From positions 3,346,160-3,410,159 of the forward strand of contig NC_088298.1 of NCBI RefSeq assembly GCF_032854445.1: a DNA stretch of 64,000 nucleotides. Reading direction: 5' to 3'. The translations under genes and the position numbers were made by a program. This stretch comes from Liolophura sinensis (Eukaryota; Mollusca; Polyplacophora; Chitonida; Chitonidae). The stretch's first letter is position 1. Each line of letters begins with the position of its first letter. The notes beneath the pieces are model-generated. The model saw nothing but the letters and a program-made list of their open reading frames with translations, had not been told where the DNA came from and searched no databases. Positions 22,890 through 34,600 of this stretch are shown one piece after another.

Positions 22890-25395
22890 AACTATGTTCC
22901 CTTTGCAGCACATGGAATAACCCATGGAATAGCTGTCACAGCAGTGTGGTGTGATTATGTTCCCTTTGCAGCAGAATAACCCATGGAATAGCTGTCACAG
23001 CAGTGTGGTGTAATTATGTTCCCTTTGCAGCAGATTAACCCATGGAATAGCTGTCACAGCAGTGTGGTGTAACTATGTTCCCTTTGCAGCAGATTAACCC
23101 ATGGAATAGCTGTCACAGCAGTGTGGTGTAATTATGTTCCCTTTACAGCAGAATAACCCATGGAATAGCTGTCACAGCAGTGTGGTGTAATTATGTTCCC
23201 TTTGCAGCAGAATAACCCATGGAATAGCTGTCACAGCAGTGTGGTGTAATTATGTTCCCTTTGCAGCAGAATAACCCATGGAATAGCTGTCACAGCAGTG
23301 TGGTGTAACTATGTTCCCTTTGCAGCAGATTAACCCATGGAATAGCTGTCACAGCAGTGTGGTGTAATTATGTTCCCTTTACAGCAGAATAACCCATGGA
23401 ATAGCTGTCACAGCAGTGTGGTGTAATTATGTTCCCTTTGCAGCAGATTAACCCATGGAATAGCTGTCACAGCAGTGTGGTGTAACTATGTTCCCTTTGC
23501 AGCAGAATAACCCATGGAATAGCTGTCACAGCAGTGTGGTGTAATTATGTTCCCTTTACAGCAGAATAACCCATGGAATAGCTGTCACAGCAATGTGGTG
23601 TAACTATGTTCCCTTTGCAGCAGAATAACCCATGGAATAGCTGTCACAGCAGTGTGGTGTAATTATGTTCCCTTTACAGCAGAATAACCCATGGAATAGC
23701 TGTCACAGCAGTGTGGTGTAATTATGTTCCCTTTACAGCAGAATAACCCATGGAATAGCTGTCACAGCAGTGTGGTGTAATTATGTTCCCTTTGCAGCAG
23801 ATTAACCCATGGAATAGCTGTCACAGCAGTGTGGTGTAATTATGTTCCCTTTGCAGCAGATTAACCCATGGAATAGCTGTCACAGCAGTGTGGTGTAATT
23901 ATGTTCCCTTTGTAGCAGAATAACCCATGGAATAGCTGTCACAGCAGTGTGGTGTAATTATGTTCCCTTTGCAGCAGAATAACCCATGGAATAGCTGTCA
24001 CAGCAGTGTGGTGTAACTATGTTCCCTTTGCAGCAGATTAACCCATGGAATAGCTGTCACAGCAGTGTGGTGTAATTATGTTCCTTTTGCAGCAGAATAA
24101 CCCATGGAATAGCTGTCACAGCAGTATGGTGTAATTATGTTCCTTTTGTAGCAGAATAACCCATGGAATAGCTGTCACAGCAGTATGGTGTAATTATGTT
24201 CCTTTTGCAGCAGAATAACCCATGGAATAGCTGTCACAGCAGTGTGGTGTAATTATGTTCCTTTTGCAGCAGAATAACCCATGGAATAGCTGTCACAGCA
24301 GTATGGTGTAATTATGTTCCTTTTGTAGCAGAATAACCCATGGAATAGCTGTCACAGCAGTATGGTGTAATTATGTTCCTTTTGCAGCAGAATAACCCAT
24401 GGAATAGCTGTCACAGCAATGTGGTGTAACTATGTTCCCTTTGCAGCAGAATAACCCATGGAATAGCTGTCACAGCAGTGTGGTGTAATTATGTTCCCTT
24501 TACAGCAGATTAACCCATGGAATAGCTGTCACAGCAGTGTGGTGTAATTATGTTCCCTTTGCAGCAGATTAACCCATGGAATAGCTGTCACAGCAGTGTG
24601 GTGTAATTATGTTCCCTTTGCAGCAGATTAACCCATGGAATAGCTGTCACAGCAGTGTGGTGTAACTATGTTCCCTTTGCAGCAGAATAACCCATGGAAT
24701 AGCTGTCACAGCAGTGTGGTGTAATTATGTTCCCTTTGCAGCAGATTAACCCATGGAATAGCTGTCACAGCAGTGTGGTGTAATTATGTTCCCTTTGCAG
24801 CAGAATAACCCATGGAATAGCTGTCACAGCAGTGTGGTGTAATTATGTTTCCTTTGCAGCAGAATAACCCATGGAATAGCTGTCACAGCAGTGTGGTGTA
24901 ATTATGTTCCCTTTGCAGCAGAATAACCCATGGAATAGCTGTCACAGCAGTGTGGTGTAATTATGTTCCCTTTGCAGCAGAATAACCCATGGAATAGCTG
25001 TCACAGCAGTGTGGTGTAATTATGTTCCTTTTGCAGCAGAATAACCCATGGAATAGCTGTCACAGCAGTGTGGTGTAATTATGTTCCCTTTGCAGCAGAA
25101 TAACCCATGGAATAGCTGTCACAGCAGTGTGGAGTAATTATGTTCCCTTTGCAGCAGAATAACCCATGGAATAGCTGTCACAGCAGTGTGATGTAACTAT
25201 GTTCCCTTTGCAGCAGAATAACCCATGGAATAGCTGTCACAGCAGTGTGGTGTAATTATGTTCCCTATGCAGCAGAATAACCCATGGAATAGCTGTCACA
25301 GCAGTATGGTGTAATTATGTTCCCTCTGCAGCAGAATAACCCATGGAATAGCTGTCACAGCAGTATGGTGTAATTATGTTCCCTTTGCAGCACAG
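22890..25395. repeat. 59-bp satellite array, about 42 units
   Basis: Unit: cagcagtgtggtgtaattat, gttccctttgcagcagaata, acccatggaatagctgtca. Units are highly similar, with a few recurring variants (taatta/taacta, tttgcag/tttacag/tttgtag, gaataac/gattaac, gtgtgg/gtatgg). The plus-strand segment ttccctttgcag resembles a splice acceptor. The array has no long frame because 59 is not a multiple of three and stops recur. It lies downstream of the TRIO KWLT exon. Confidence 0.96.
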
Positions 25396-25505
25396 CATCA
25401 CATGGAACAAACCATGGAATAACTACTCTTTGTAGTGTGGAGCAATTATGGTTCCTCTGCTACAACTTCACATGGAAGAACTATTCATAGCAATATGGTG
25501 TAGCT

Positions 25506-26165
25506 TCACATACTCATAGCTCCCCCAGGGCACATACTCATAGCTCCCCAGGGCACATACTTATAGCTCCCCCAGGACACATACTCATAGCTCCCCCAGG
25601 GCACATACTCATAGCTCCCCCCCCAGGGCACATGCTCATAGCTCCCCCCAGGGCTCATACTCATAGCTCCCCCAGGGCACTCATAGCTCCCCCAGGGAAC
25701 ATACTCATAGCCCCCCCCCCCCCCCCAGGGAACATACTCATAGCTCCCCCAGGGCACATACTCATAGCTCCCCCAGGGCACATACTCATAGCTCCCCCAG
25801 GGCACATACTCATAGCTCCCCCAGGGCACATACTCATAGCTCCCCCAGGGGCACATACTCATAGCTCCCCCAGGGGCACATACTCATAGCTCCCCTAGGG
25901 CACATACTCATAGCTCCCCCAGGGCACATACTAATAGCTCCCCCAGGGCACATACTCATAGCTCCTCCAAGGGCACATACTCATAGCTCCCCCAGGGCAC
26001 ATACTCATAGCTCCCCAAGGGCACATACTCATAGTTCCCCAAGGGCACATACTCATAGTTCCCCAAGGCACATGCTCATAGCTCCCCCAGGGCACATACT
26101 CATAGCTCCCCCAGGGCACACACTCATAGCTCCCCCAGGGCACACACTCATAGCTCCCCCAGGGC
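25506..26165. repeat. 24-bp minisatellite adjoining the 59-bp array
   Basis: About 27 units of catactcatagctcccccagggca, with indels and a C16 run at 25711-25726. The minus strand reads as SYEYVPWG repeats only because 24 is divisible by three. A 110-bp transition (25395-25505) of decayed 59-bp unit separates it from the satellite. Confidence 0.93.
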
Positions 26166-26267
26166 TCAAAAGCATGACACCTGTGCAGTAATAAGATGGT
26201 ATTTTCCTTGTGCAACATGCAAAGTTTATTTCAAATGTGTCGGTTGTGTATACTACATGGCAAAATT

Positions 26268-26352
26268 GATATCCCTATTTCACTATGATAGATATCCCTA
26301 TTTCCCTATGACTGATATCCCTATTTCCCTATGATTGATATCCCTATTTCCC
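26268..26352. repeat. 23-bp repeat, about four units
   Basis: gatatccctatttccctatg repeated, followed by further scattered tatccctatt motifs up to 26540. Confidence 0.8.
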
Positions 26353-28071
26353 TTTAACTTTATACCCTCTGAGTGCTAACAGCCTGTTTATCATATCCTT
26401 GCTCAGCATGATTTCAATCCCTAAGTCAGCATAAATTACATCTATATCCCCGTTCATCTCGACTGTCTCCTATTGTATGGGACATACAGGTAACTGATAT
26501 CCTTACTTAGCATAATATGGCCCTTATGTGGCCTAACTGATATACCTCGTTATACAGCATAACTTACGTCAACTATGCAGATGGTGATAATCAGCTTTAG
26601 GCAGATTCGAGCATTACACCAATTATAATGGTGTTGTAACCAGATATACCTACCTACTTACTGCCGTGCACATCAATGGGTTCGTGTTTCCTTCTGATGC
26701 CTCATGTAACCGATGATGGTACAAGAGACTGGAGCAGCTACCTGTGCAAGTAGGCCCTTCCTTCACACATGAATGAATACGACATTGGTCCTTTCTTCCA
26801 GGTCTCCAACACGTATTCCATGACAGAATCAAAATCCTCAAAACATTGTGCATCTCCCAGGTTTTAATTTACACCTTCACAAGACGATCTCTGTCTTCGT
26901 GTCCTAAATCTTGTTTTCCTTGAGGAGAGCCCAGATTCTCACAAAAGAACCATACCTTTAATGAGCATGTATGTGTATGCAGATGAGGCAAATCTCAGGT
27001 AAATGAATAAACTTTCATGGATTTCTTGGCATGCACAACATCTCTCTTGTGCACAACATCTCTCTTGTGCCCATTCGCATGTAATATCTGCTCATTTGAC
27101 ATCCACCGATGTAAAATCTTGTTTTTGTTCAGTACTTTGGCATGGAATTCAGTCATGCCACTTCAGCAGTTCTCTTTCTTGAACAACTAAATCTTGCATG
27201 CTTGGAACGTCGTGCTCCTGACACAATGCATCGTCTCCACATCAAGTCTTAGAACGAATGGTATATATCCCTTCTGAAGTAAAGCATCCATGATGGTTTA
27301 AATCTCGAACATCATTATTTTCTACACGATTTTGTGTAACAAATTACTTCCAACTCTATACCATTGGATTAATTTCACAAGGTCATCCAAACTCACTGAC
27401 CCTAACTTTCAAGGTCGTCTTGATACGTCGCATATGCTTCTGAAATCCAGAAAATTGTGCCACAGTGTCCAAATATCACTGGACTTGATTTCATTTACAT
27501 ACATGCATATGACAATGATAAATTTAATTCATTTAAAAAAAAACCAAAAAACAAAAAAAACCAAAAAACAATGAATATTGTAACTGCATGTATCTATACA
27601 CACGAGCCTTCCTCTCAGAACACCTACACTGCTGAAAATGAAACAAGTGAATGCAAATATGCAGATATAACTCACAGAGCAAACAAAAAACAGTCAAATG
27701 TCACGAATGAGGCAATTGGGAAACATTTACATCACAATAAATAATTAGCAAGGTCAAAAAATGGCACATCTCAATTCCTGGGTAAATATTATTTTTCCCC
27801 TGTAGGCAAAAAATCAAATATTGAGCATAAATTTAAAATATTTGTCCAAACACCATTATTAATAATCATATCATCAGTATAAATCATAACATACATAAAA
27901 TATTTTTGTATGGAATTCAGAACAATCAAGAATGCGAACTACGGCATGTACAACTAATACACAGATGAACAGTACTACATGTACCTGCTGATTGGCTGCT
28001 GACGTGCTGTCATCTATTGGCTGGGCATTGGCCGAACTAGTTCCACGACAATAGAAATAAAATGAGCCTAC
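26353..28071 (-). other. intron 3' of the KWLT exon, left of it
   Basis: Holds a strong minus-strand donor gtaagt at about 26660 with no convincing matching exon frame, a short direct repeat acaacatctctcttgtgc near 27036-27070, and an A-rich AAACC run at 27534-27572. Nothing else recognised. Confidence 0.55.
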
Positions 28072-28192
28072 CTTTGCTGTTCCTGACCTCCTATCACCTT
28101 TCACCCGACTGACGTCCCAGCTATGCTTCTCCAGCGCGGCTTTGTCGATCTTACTTTGGCTTAGTTTACGCACTGGATTTGTCAGCCATTTT
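28072..28192 (-). CDS. TRIO: TRIO/Kalirin RhoGEF, linker exon with the KWLT-P-R-LS signature
   Basis: Exon of 121 bp. Acceptor ttttacag; the first base completes the Arg codon begun in the 36-kb exon, giving R-KWLTNPVRKLSQSKIDKAA. Donor gtaggc after AAG, phase 0, ending RRSGTAK. Vertebrate TRIO and Kalirin carry a nearly identical KWLTSPVRRLSSGK-type motif followed by a basic, Ser-rich stretch, at the start of the GEF1-GEF2 linker. RKLS resembles a PKA/AMPK-type site (inference). No DH2/PH2 exon is recognisable between here and the left edge, so the next intron is long or holds exons too short to see. An open frame running past the donor (to 27874) is intronic. This exon sits between two repeat-rich introns. 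Confidence 0.88.
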
Positions 28193-28281
28193 CTGTAAAA
28201 TGATAAGATTGGTTTATTGGTTGTGACAAACACCTCTCTAAGTTACCATTTTTCATATAAAATTTAGCTCTGTAAGCTCCC

Positions 28282-28503
28282 ATACTTCAGCTAAAGTTTG
28301 GTATGTAAACAAGCAATTTTAGAAGCATAGAAAGGCCTTCCAATGATATCTTTGAAAGAAAAACCCAAAGTTTTTGAGAAACTAAAAGAAATTAAACATC
28401 ACAAAAAAAACCCTCTAAAGTTGCCCTACAAGGTACATGAATCAATCAAAATCTACCAAAAGTGTCACTTGAAAAATCCTAAACTTTAGGTAAAATATAG
28501 TGC
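28282..28503. mobile_element. MITE-like element, family M1
   Basis: Ends read cttcagctaaagttt and aaactttaggtaaaatatag. Orientation is opposite to the 3.9-kb copy. It starts about 90 bp upstream (in transcript terms) of the TRIO KWLT exon. Confidence 0.7.
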
Positions 28504-28587
28504 TCTCTCTGTTGGTTTGTTTGTCCGTCTGTACGCCAGTCTGTCGAATAGTTGACAATCTTTTGTTTATCACTGATCATTCACTTA

Positions 28588-29012
28588 AAGTAAAACAGCT
28601 AAAATATGAAGTAAGGTTCATCATAGAGACCACTGAAAACTATGCATAAATACACTTTCGTTTATTTGTTAGATTTTTGTGGAGAGAGTTGAAACTATTT
28701 AAACTTTTGAATTCTAAGGTGGGCTTTATGGACAATGCTATCAGAGTTTACAAACTCTAATAACTCTTTTAACCCATGGGTAAAAAGATTACTGAAATAA
28801 TGTTCTCAAAAATTCCTTCATCAGGAAAAAAAGACAATGTGACCTCAGAGTTCCTAAATACCGTAAGTGTGGCCCATAATGCCCACCATAGAGTTCAAAT
28901 ATCTGAATGCCTTTCAACTCTTAAAACAATCTAAAAAGTATTTTTACACATAGTTTTCAGTTCTCTGTATGATGAACCTTACTTCATATTGTATCTTTCT
29001 TTTCCTTTAAAA
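28588..29012. mobile_element. fold-back element M2, copy 1
   Basis: About 425 bp with long imperfect arms. The left arm has aatatgaagtaaggttcatc and aaggtgggctttatgga; the right arm has their complements gatgaaccttacttcatatt and cccataatgcccacc. Each arm is roughly 150-190 bp. No coding capacity. It lies in the same TRIO intron as copy 2. Confidence 0.75.
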
Positions 29013-32000
29013 AGGGGACTGAGTACAAAACGTCACAGTCCTGAGTGGACAACCTGAAGTAGGATGTTGCAGTTGAGACAAATGGATTATTTAGTCCCTG
29101 AGGTATTCCACTTGTAAGATTCCAATTAGGTGCATTAAATGGACATTAATTCGTAAACCACCCAAAAACGTTGCCCTTGACTATAAGCTGCAGATATTGC
29201 CCAACTTTCAGAGATCTACTGATCTTAATAAGGTGTTTTTAGATTTGCTAAAGCGGTAAGATGACATCCTATACGAAGAGTGATACTGTTGTCACAGTTA
29301 GTAGCCTCTAAAAATACAATTTTTAGGGCTGACATTTTAGGTCATTAACAATTAGCAATATTTCTTGCATTATTTGTTATTGTCATGAGACTGGTTGATT
29401 TCACATGTAGCCCACCAATAAATACTGTAACTTCAAATACTCCTTTTTCAGCATGTCTACATTCTTTATGCTGGATAATTAAGATTATTCACAAAACAAC
29501 AAGGTTTTTAAGGATGGGAGTTTATAAGCCTGTTTTCTGTCTCACTTTTTTTTTTAACACATTTTTACTTGAATTGTCTTCTGTATTTTATTGTTTGCAA
29601 ACATATCAAAATGATAATTGCTGACCAAATGTTGGCATATGTTCTTTCACAGGCCTAAATACAAAGACATGTCCATACTCCTGATAGGCACATCCACTTG
29701 TAGGAAGCAACAGTTGTTTTCCATCTTTTGTAACAGTGCCAGTAACAGTTGCACCTCTAAACTCGGCTCATTTTCCACTTTCTCTTCAGACTGCCAAGAT
29801 AAATGTTTACCCATATCTGCATAATGTAATGGTATCAAAGGATGCTACTTTGTTTTGAATCCAAAATTTGAGTGCCTAAGACAGAAAGCTCTTTGCACCT
29901 CCAAGTCCCAATCCAACACTGCCTGTCCCACTTCTGCCCAACCAATGACTAAAATATTCCCACTCATTATCCAATCTATCAATCAATCAATCAATCAGTC
30001 AGTCAGCCACCCTTCAGACTAGTGGGTGAGGTCTAACCAGGGTATAAAGCCATATGTACCATCACCCCTAACAAGAACTTCTCACATAAGACCTTCTCAG
30101 GCCCCTGGGCGGGCTATTCCGCAGCACAGATAGTGTAAGGCAGGGCACCAGGGTTCAGTGGGGGTAAAATGCCGACAGATTATGATTCCCATAAACTGCC
30201 AGAACTGATACTTAAACTAGCTTAAAAACACAACAACAACCTGCCATTAACTAGACACCTGGGCAGATATTTACCGAGCAACTTTAAACCTAAGTCATGA
30301 ATTGCAAAGTCCTACAAAAAAAACCGAACACAAACAGGAAATAACTAAAACTGAGGTCAGTACATTGTTCTGAAGTGTAATAATCAGTGCAGAAATTTTA
30401 AACTTCTTTCAGAAAAAGCATTTTAAGTGTAGCTTTGTTTGAATTTGACACAGAAATATGGGCCCAGACTCCAGGGTCATAAAGCACTAAGACAGTTGTT
30501 TCGGGATGTTCTTACAGCACTTTGACTTCCTACCTACCCTATTTCTTCTCATTTCTGGGGACACCTGGTCTGCACTTTTTAGCCAACATACATGTAACTG
30601 TAGCAGGAATATTTAGGGTTTTTTTTTCACATGGTTAGTCCATCTGATGGACAATTGATTCATGTCTTTACTTTTCCAAAAAACTGTAAGAGAATTACAA
30701 TTCTTTGCTTTCAGCACTACTAACATCTGTTCTAAAAATTAGAAGAATTATGGTATTTTATAGCTCGATACATTCAGAAAATCTTTTATAACCCTTGATT
30801 ATATCTGAAGGGTGAGGTACACTATCTCACAAACTTACACTGTACACATGTGCTCTGGCAGAAATACATTTGTCCTTAATGCTTGATTTTAGAGAGGTGT
30901 TTGGAAGGTAGGATGATATCCTATTGGGAAAATGTAAATTTTAGGCCCACAGATAATATCTCATGACATTTATTTGCCTCCAAAAATATTTTTTTGCACT
31001 CAGAAATTTTTTTGGGTCATTTATTTACAAATATCTTTACATTCTAACATGAATTTTACTGTTAAAAACTCTCTTGATCAATTTACTCATTTGTCTGATT
31101 CTAATATTCTTCTCACAACACTATTGTAATCCTTTTACTCAAAGAAAAAAAAAAGGCATAAAAATGTCATTCATTTTTGTACAGGCATCCCCTAAAGACA
31201 GGATTTGTACGATGGAGACCTTCATTAGGGTTGTACTCAGACCTCTATACATGTTTCACTGAAGAATAAGAAAGCCAAAACACACACACCCAAAACCTCC
31301 ATGCAAAAGAAGAAGGCTATCACAAGCTTTTTTTTAAAGTGACAAAATGGCAGTCAATCCCTGAGAGATAAGGTGCATGTCAAAACTTACCCCAAAACGT
31401 GAAAAAATGCCATGACACTTATCGCAATTTGTGAGTATTCACAGCTTCTGCCCAGTGGCATGGGTATGGTAATCTCCACAGTGATAACCTACACCTTAAC
31501 AGGGGCAGAAAACTGCCCATAACTTCTGTAAGTTACCTAAACTCACAGATCAAATTGCATTTCTGGCAGCACTTAGCTGGGCTAGTCCACTGTTTAACCG
31601 CAAGTGGGGGAGTGTGATGGGTGCGGGTGATAGGTTTGGTCTGATGCGGACCAATCCATTGAAAACACAGTGGACAAAGCTTTGAACCACTGACATGCTC
31701 TCTTACAGAAATACCTCTGTCCTTAATACATGTACTTAGCAAAGAAAATATGTTACATTTTCTGAAATCAATTACACATATATTGTAAATGACTGCCTTG
31801 ATCAAGTTACTCACATTGCCTCATTATGACAGTTCTACTCATCTTAGAAAAGACGTTTTGGGAGTTGTTTAGAAGGTACACTGGATGAACGAGAGTAGTT
31901 TCAGCACCAGAACTAATATTTTAAAACCGATATTTGCTTCTAAAAACATAAAAATTTTTTTTGTGAAAATAGGGGTCATACATGAGAGTGTACCACAAAT

Positions 32001-32965
32001 ATGATGTTTAATCTGCTATACTGACATAACTAAAATACGTTTTTCCTTTTTAGCTTGTAAACCACACAAAATGTCAAATTTCTCCCGAGAACTTATCATT
32101 GCACTTCAGCACCTTTGAGCTGGAGAAGCAGTGACGACCTATTCAGAGCCACCTTGTGTAACAGTCTGACTAATTTGTGCCTCTGAATGTTTGTGGGAGT
32201 ATTTGAGGAGCTGTAAAACACATCAGTCTCAGCCTCTTTTTATCTTAAACCAGAAAAAAAAACACATGGCTATTTGCATCACTAAAGCACCCTCCATTCT
32301 GCATTCCAATGCCTTCAAATGTTTCCTACAGTCCCTTGTTTAATTGTGCATTAACAGTCTTGACTATTCCTTGCGACTTTTCTTCAAGCGACTCCCGGAT
32401 TCTAATTTATTGTTTTTTATATACTTTCTGAGTTCCTCGGTGGTTGTGTTGAATGTTGTTTTGGGAACTGGTCAGCAATTATGGACATGCAACATTCATT
32501 ATGGTTGATAAAATGGTGAAAGAATGTCCTTTGATAAATAAAATGTCATTCCTCGTTACAGTGATAGCTCGGGACCAAACACATTAGTAATTATTACACA
32601 ATCAAATTATCAACAGTCAAAAAACACATCTGTGTGGGATGTGAAGAAAGACATGAAAAAAAAAAAATAATCCAAAAATGGAATAAATATAAAACTACAA
32701 AACTAAAATTTCCCGGTTTTCCAAGGCTTTCCAATCATGTACATAGGTTATCAACCAGAAAAACTGCTGAGTCGACAAAAACATATAGTCCACATTTTCT
32801 ACAGATTACACGATTTCCAAATTCTATTTTTATACCGTCCACTGACAAAAGATTTTCTCTGCCTGTAAAACAGCATTTTAAAATGGTGTGGCCTAAAGAC
32901 TAAAAAAACAACCATGCAAAAAATAGATACTGTACCAGAATCAGATGAGATTCCATAGCTATAAG

Positions 32966-33065
32966 TTAATATGAATGTATATGCTTGGGTTTTACTGCGT
33001 ACTTAGCAATATTTCAGTCATATGACGACGATATAAGATTACAAACCTGGTTATAAACCTAGAAG
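32966..33065 (-). mobile_element. family-B SINE tail fragment
   Basis: Short fragment with atgcttgggttttactgcgt and atttcagtcatatgacgacg, the family-B 3' domain in reverse orientation, inside a TRIO intron. Confidence 0.65.
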
Positions 33066-33892
33066 CATTTATGGGTACCGCAAGATGAATTACAGGAAGT
33101 CATGTCTCTTTTAGCAGAACAGAATTCAGGTCATGACAAAAACTGAAAACTCAGCTCATGACTGTCATGAAAACTCAGCTCATGATTGTGATGAAAACTC
33201 AGGCCTAATCATGAGGATTATCACGATTATCATGACCTCAGCCCAGTTTCACAAACATGTCATACATGCGCGATAATCACGCATACATGAAAATGGTACG
33301 GCAACAGTGATGTACAAAATACCGTACGACAAATGGACGATAAAACAAATGGTGCATGCCGCTTTGAGGAGCTTGGCCCTGAATGTAGCCTGGCTGGACC
33401 TGTGCTCCCAGTCTCAACCTCCATCATCTCTACGTAGCTATTTATAGATTAAGGGGAATCCCTAACCACCCACTTTAACCCCCACATGCTGTGGGTGCCC
33501 CAAGTGCCAGAAAGAGTGCTGCCCTCAGGTATGCACCTTTTCGCCTCACCCCTTCCAGATGGCACCCATCAGGTAAACACAGACGCTGGCAGAATGATTT
33601 CAAAAGCTCAATGTCTATAAACCCACAGGCTGTTTTTACTTACCAGGGTAAACAGTTACATTAAACAAGACCCGATACTTTTTAAGGGTTTGCGAGTAAA
33701 TAAGGCGAGCGAAATTATTTCCTCCAGACTCTCAGCCATTTTATCACCTCCTGTGTTTACTAGGAGACTTACAGAAAGGAATGCATTAGGATACAGTCAA
33801 AGGCAACCTGTGTATACTGTAGCATAATTACCAAATCCAATCTGTTCTTGAGACACATGTACAAATCAGCTATGTTATTAGGTGCTCTCCGG

Positions 33893-33955
33893 TTATTTAT
33901 CTATGTACTTAATTGGTGTTTTCAAGAATATTTCATGTATATGATGGGTGGCAAA
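33893..33955 (-). mobile_element. family-A SINE fragment
   Basis: Short relic: taattggtgttttcaagaat then atttcatgtatatgatgggt. A similar relic lies at 34799-34850 (aattggtgtattacgtggta). Confidence 0.5.
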
Positions 33956-34115
33956 CAGTTGTCTGGTAAAATTAAAAGTTTCACCACAACAAGTATAGTA
34001 TTCTGTGAATGTTTTTTGTCTTTTAAAAATGCACTTCTGGGCAAATTTTGAACATTACATTAACTGGTGTTGTATCTCGGTGTCTACCACTATACCTCAT
34101 GTCAATACAGCTCAT

Positions 34116-34600
34116 CACTAAATCAAAAGGAAAAGAGAGCTCAAAATATAAAGGTATCACTAGATAACCACTTAAAACTATGCACAAAGACTTTTACTCA
34201 TTTTTTTGGATATATATTTTTTTTTTGATGAGAGTTTAAACGTTTGAATTATAAGGTGGGCTTTATGGACCATGGTGCCAGTGGTTAGAAACTGAGGCAT
34301 TTTTCTAACTCTAAACATGATATTGAATGTTGGAATCACACCCAACAATTTTTGACCCATGAGTCAGAGACTACTGAAAATAACTCATATATTTCTTCTC
34401 ATTTGTGAACATACGAGAAAACAAAAGGTGATGTTCCTACAGTTCCTACACATCATCAGTATGGCCAATAAAGCCTACCATAGCCTTTAACACTCTGTGA
34501 AAAAATCTAAAAAACCAAGTACTTTTATGCTCAGTTTTCAGTTGTCAGTCGGATCAAACTTACCTCATGTAATAGCTTTCTTTTGCTTGAAATATGCTAC
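34116..34600. mobile_element. fold-back element M2, copy 2
   Basis: Related to the 28.6-kb element (aaggtgggctttatggacca in the left arm, ggccaataaagcctaccata in the right) with similar long inverted arms and a diverged centre. The right arm contains a donor-like aggtaag on the minus strand, which is repeat sequence, not an exon end. Confidence 0.72.

Noticed and set aside
22890-25395. CRISPR array or coding tandem repeat
   Set aside because: Units are contiguous with no unique spacers, the context is eukaryotic, and frames are closed by recurrent stops.
25506-26218. Proline/glycine-tyrosine repeat protein on the minus strand (YEYVPWGS repeats)
   Set aside because: The frame exists only because the unit is 24 bp; indels break it repeatedly and no splice signals or start context support it.
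26661-26760. Exon ending at the strong gtaagt donor near 26660
   Set aside because: The open frame (LLYHHRLHEASEG) enters in a phase incompatible with the KWLT exon and the protein is unrecognised; the other frames are closed.
31550-31600. Minus-strand exon WTSPAKCCQKCNLI with gtgagt donor
   Set aside because: Phase incompatible with the flanking TRIO exons and no homology; likely chance in an intron.
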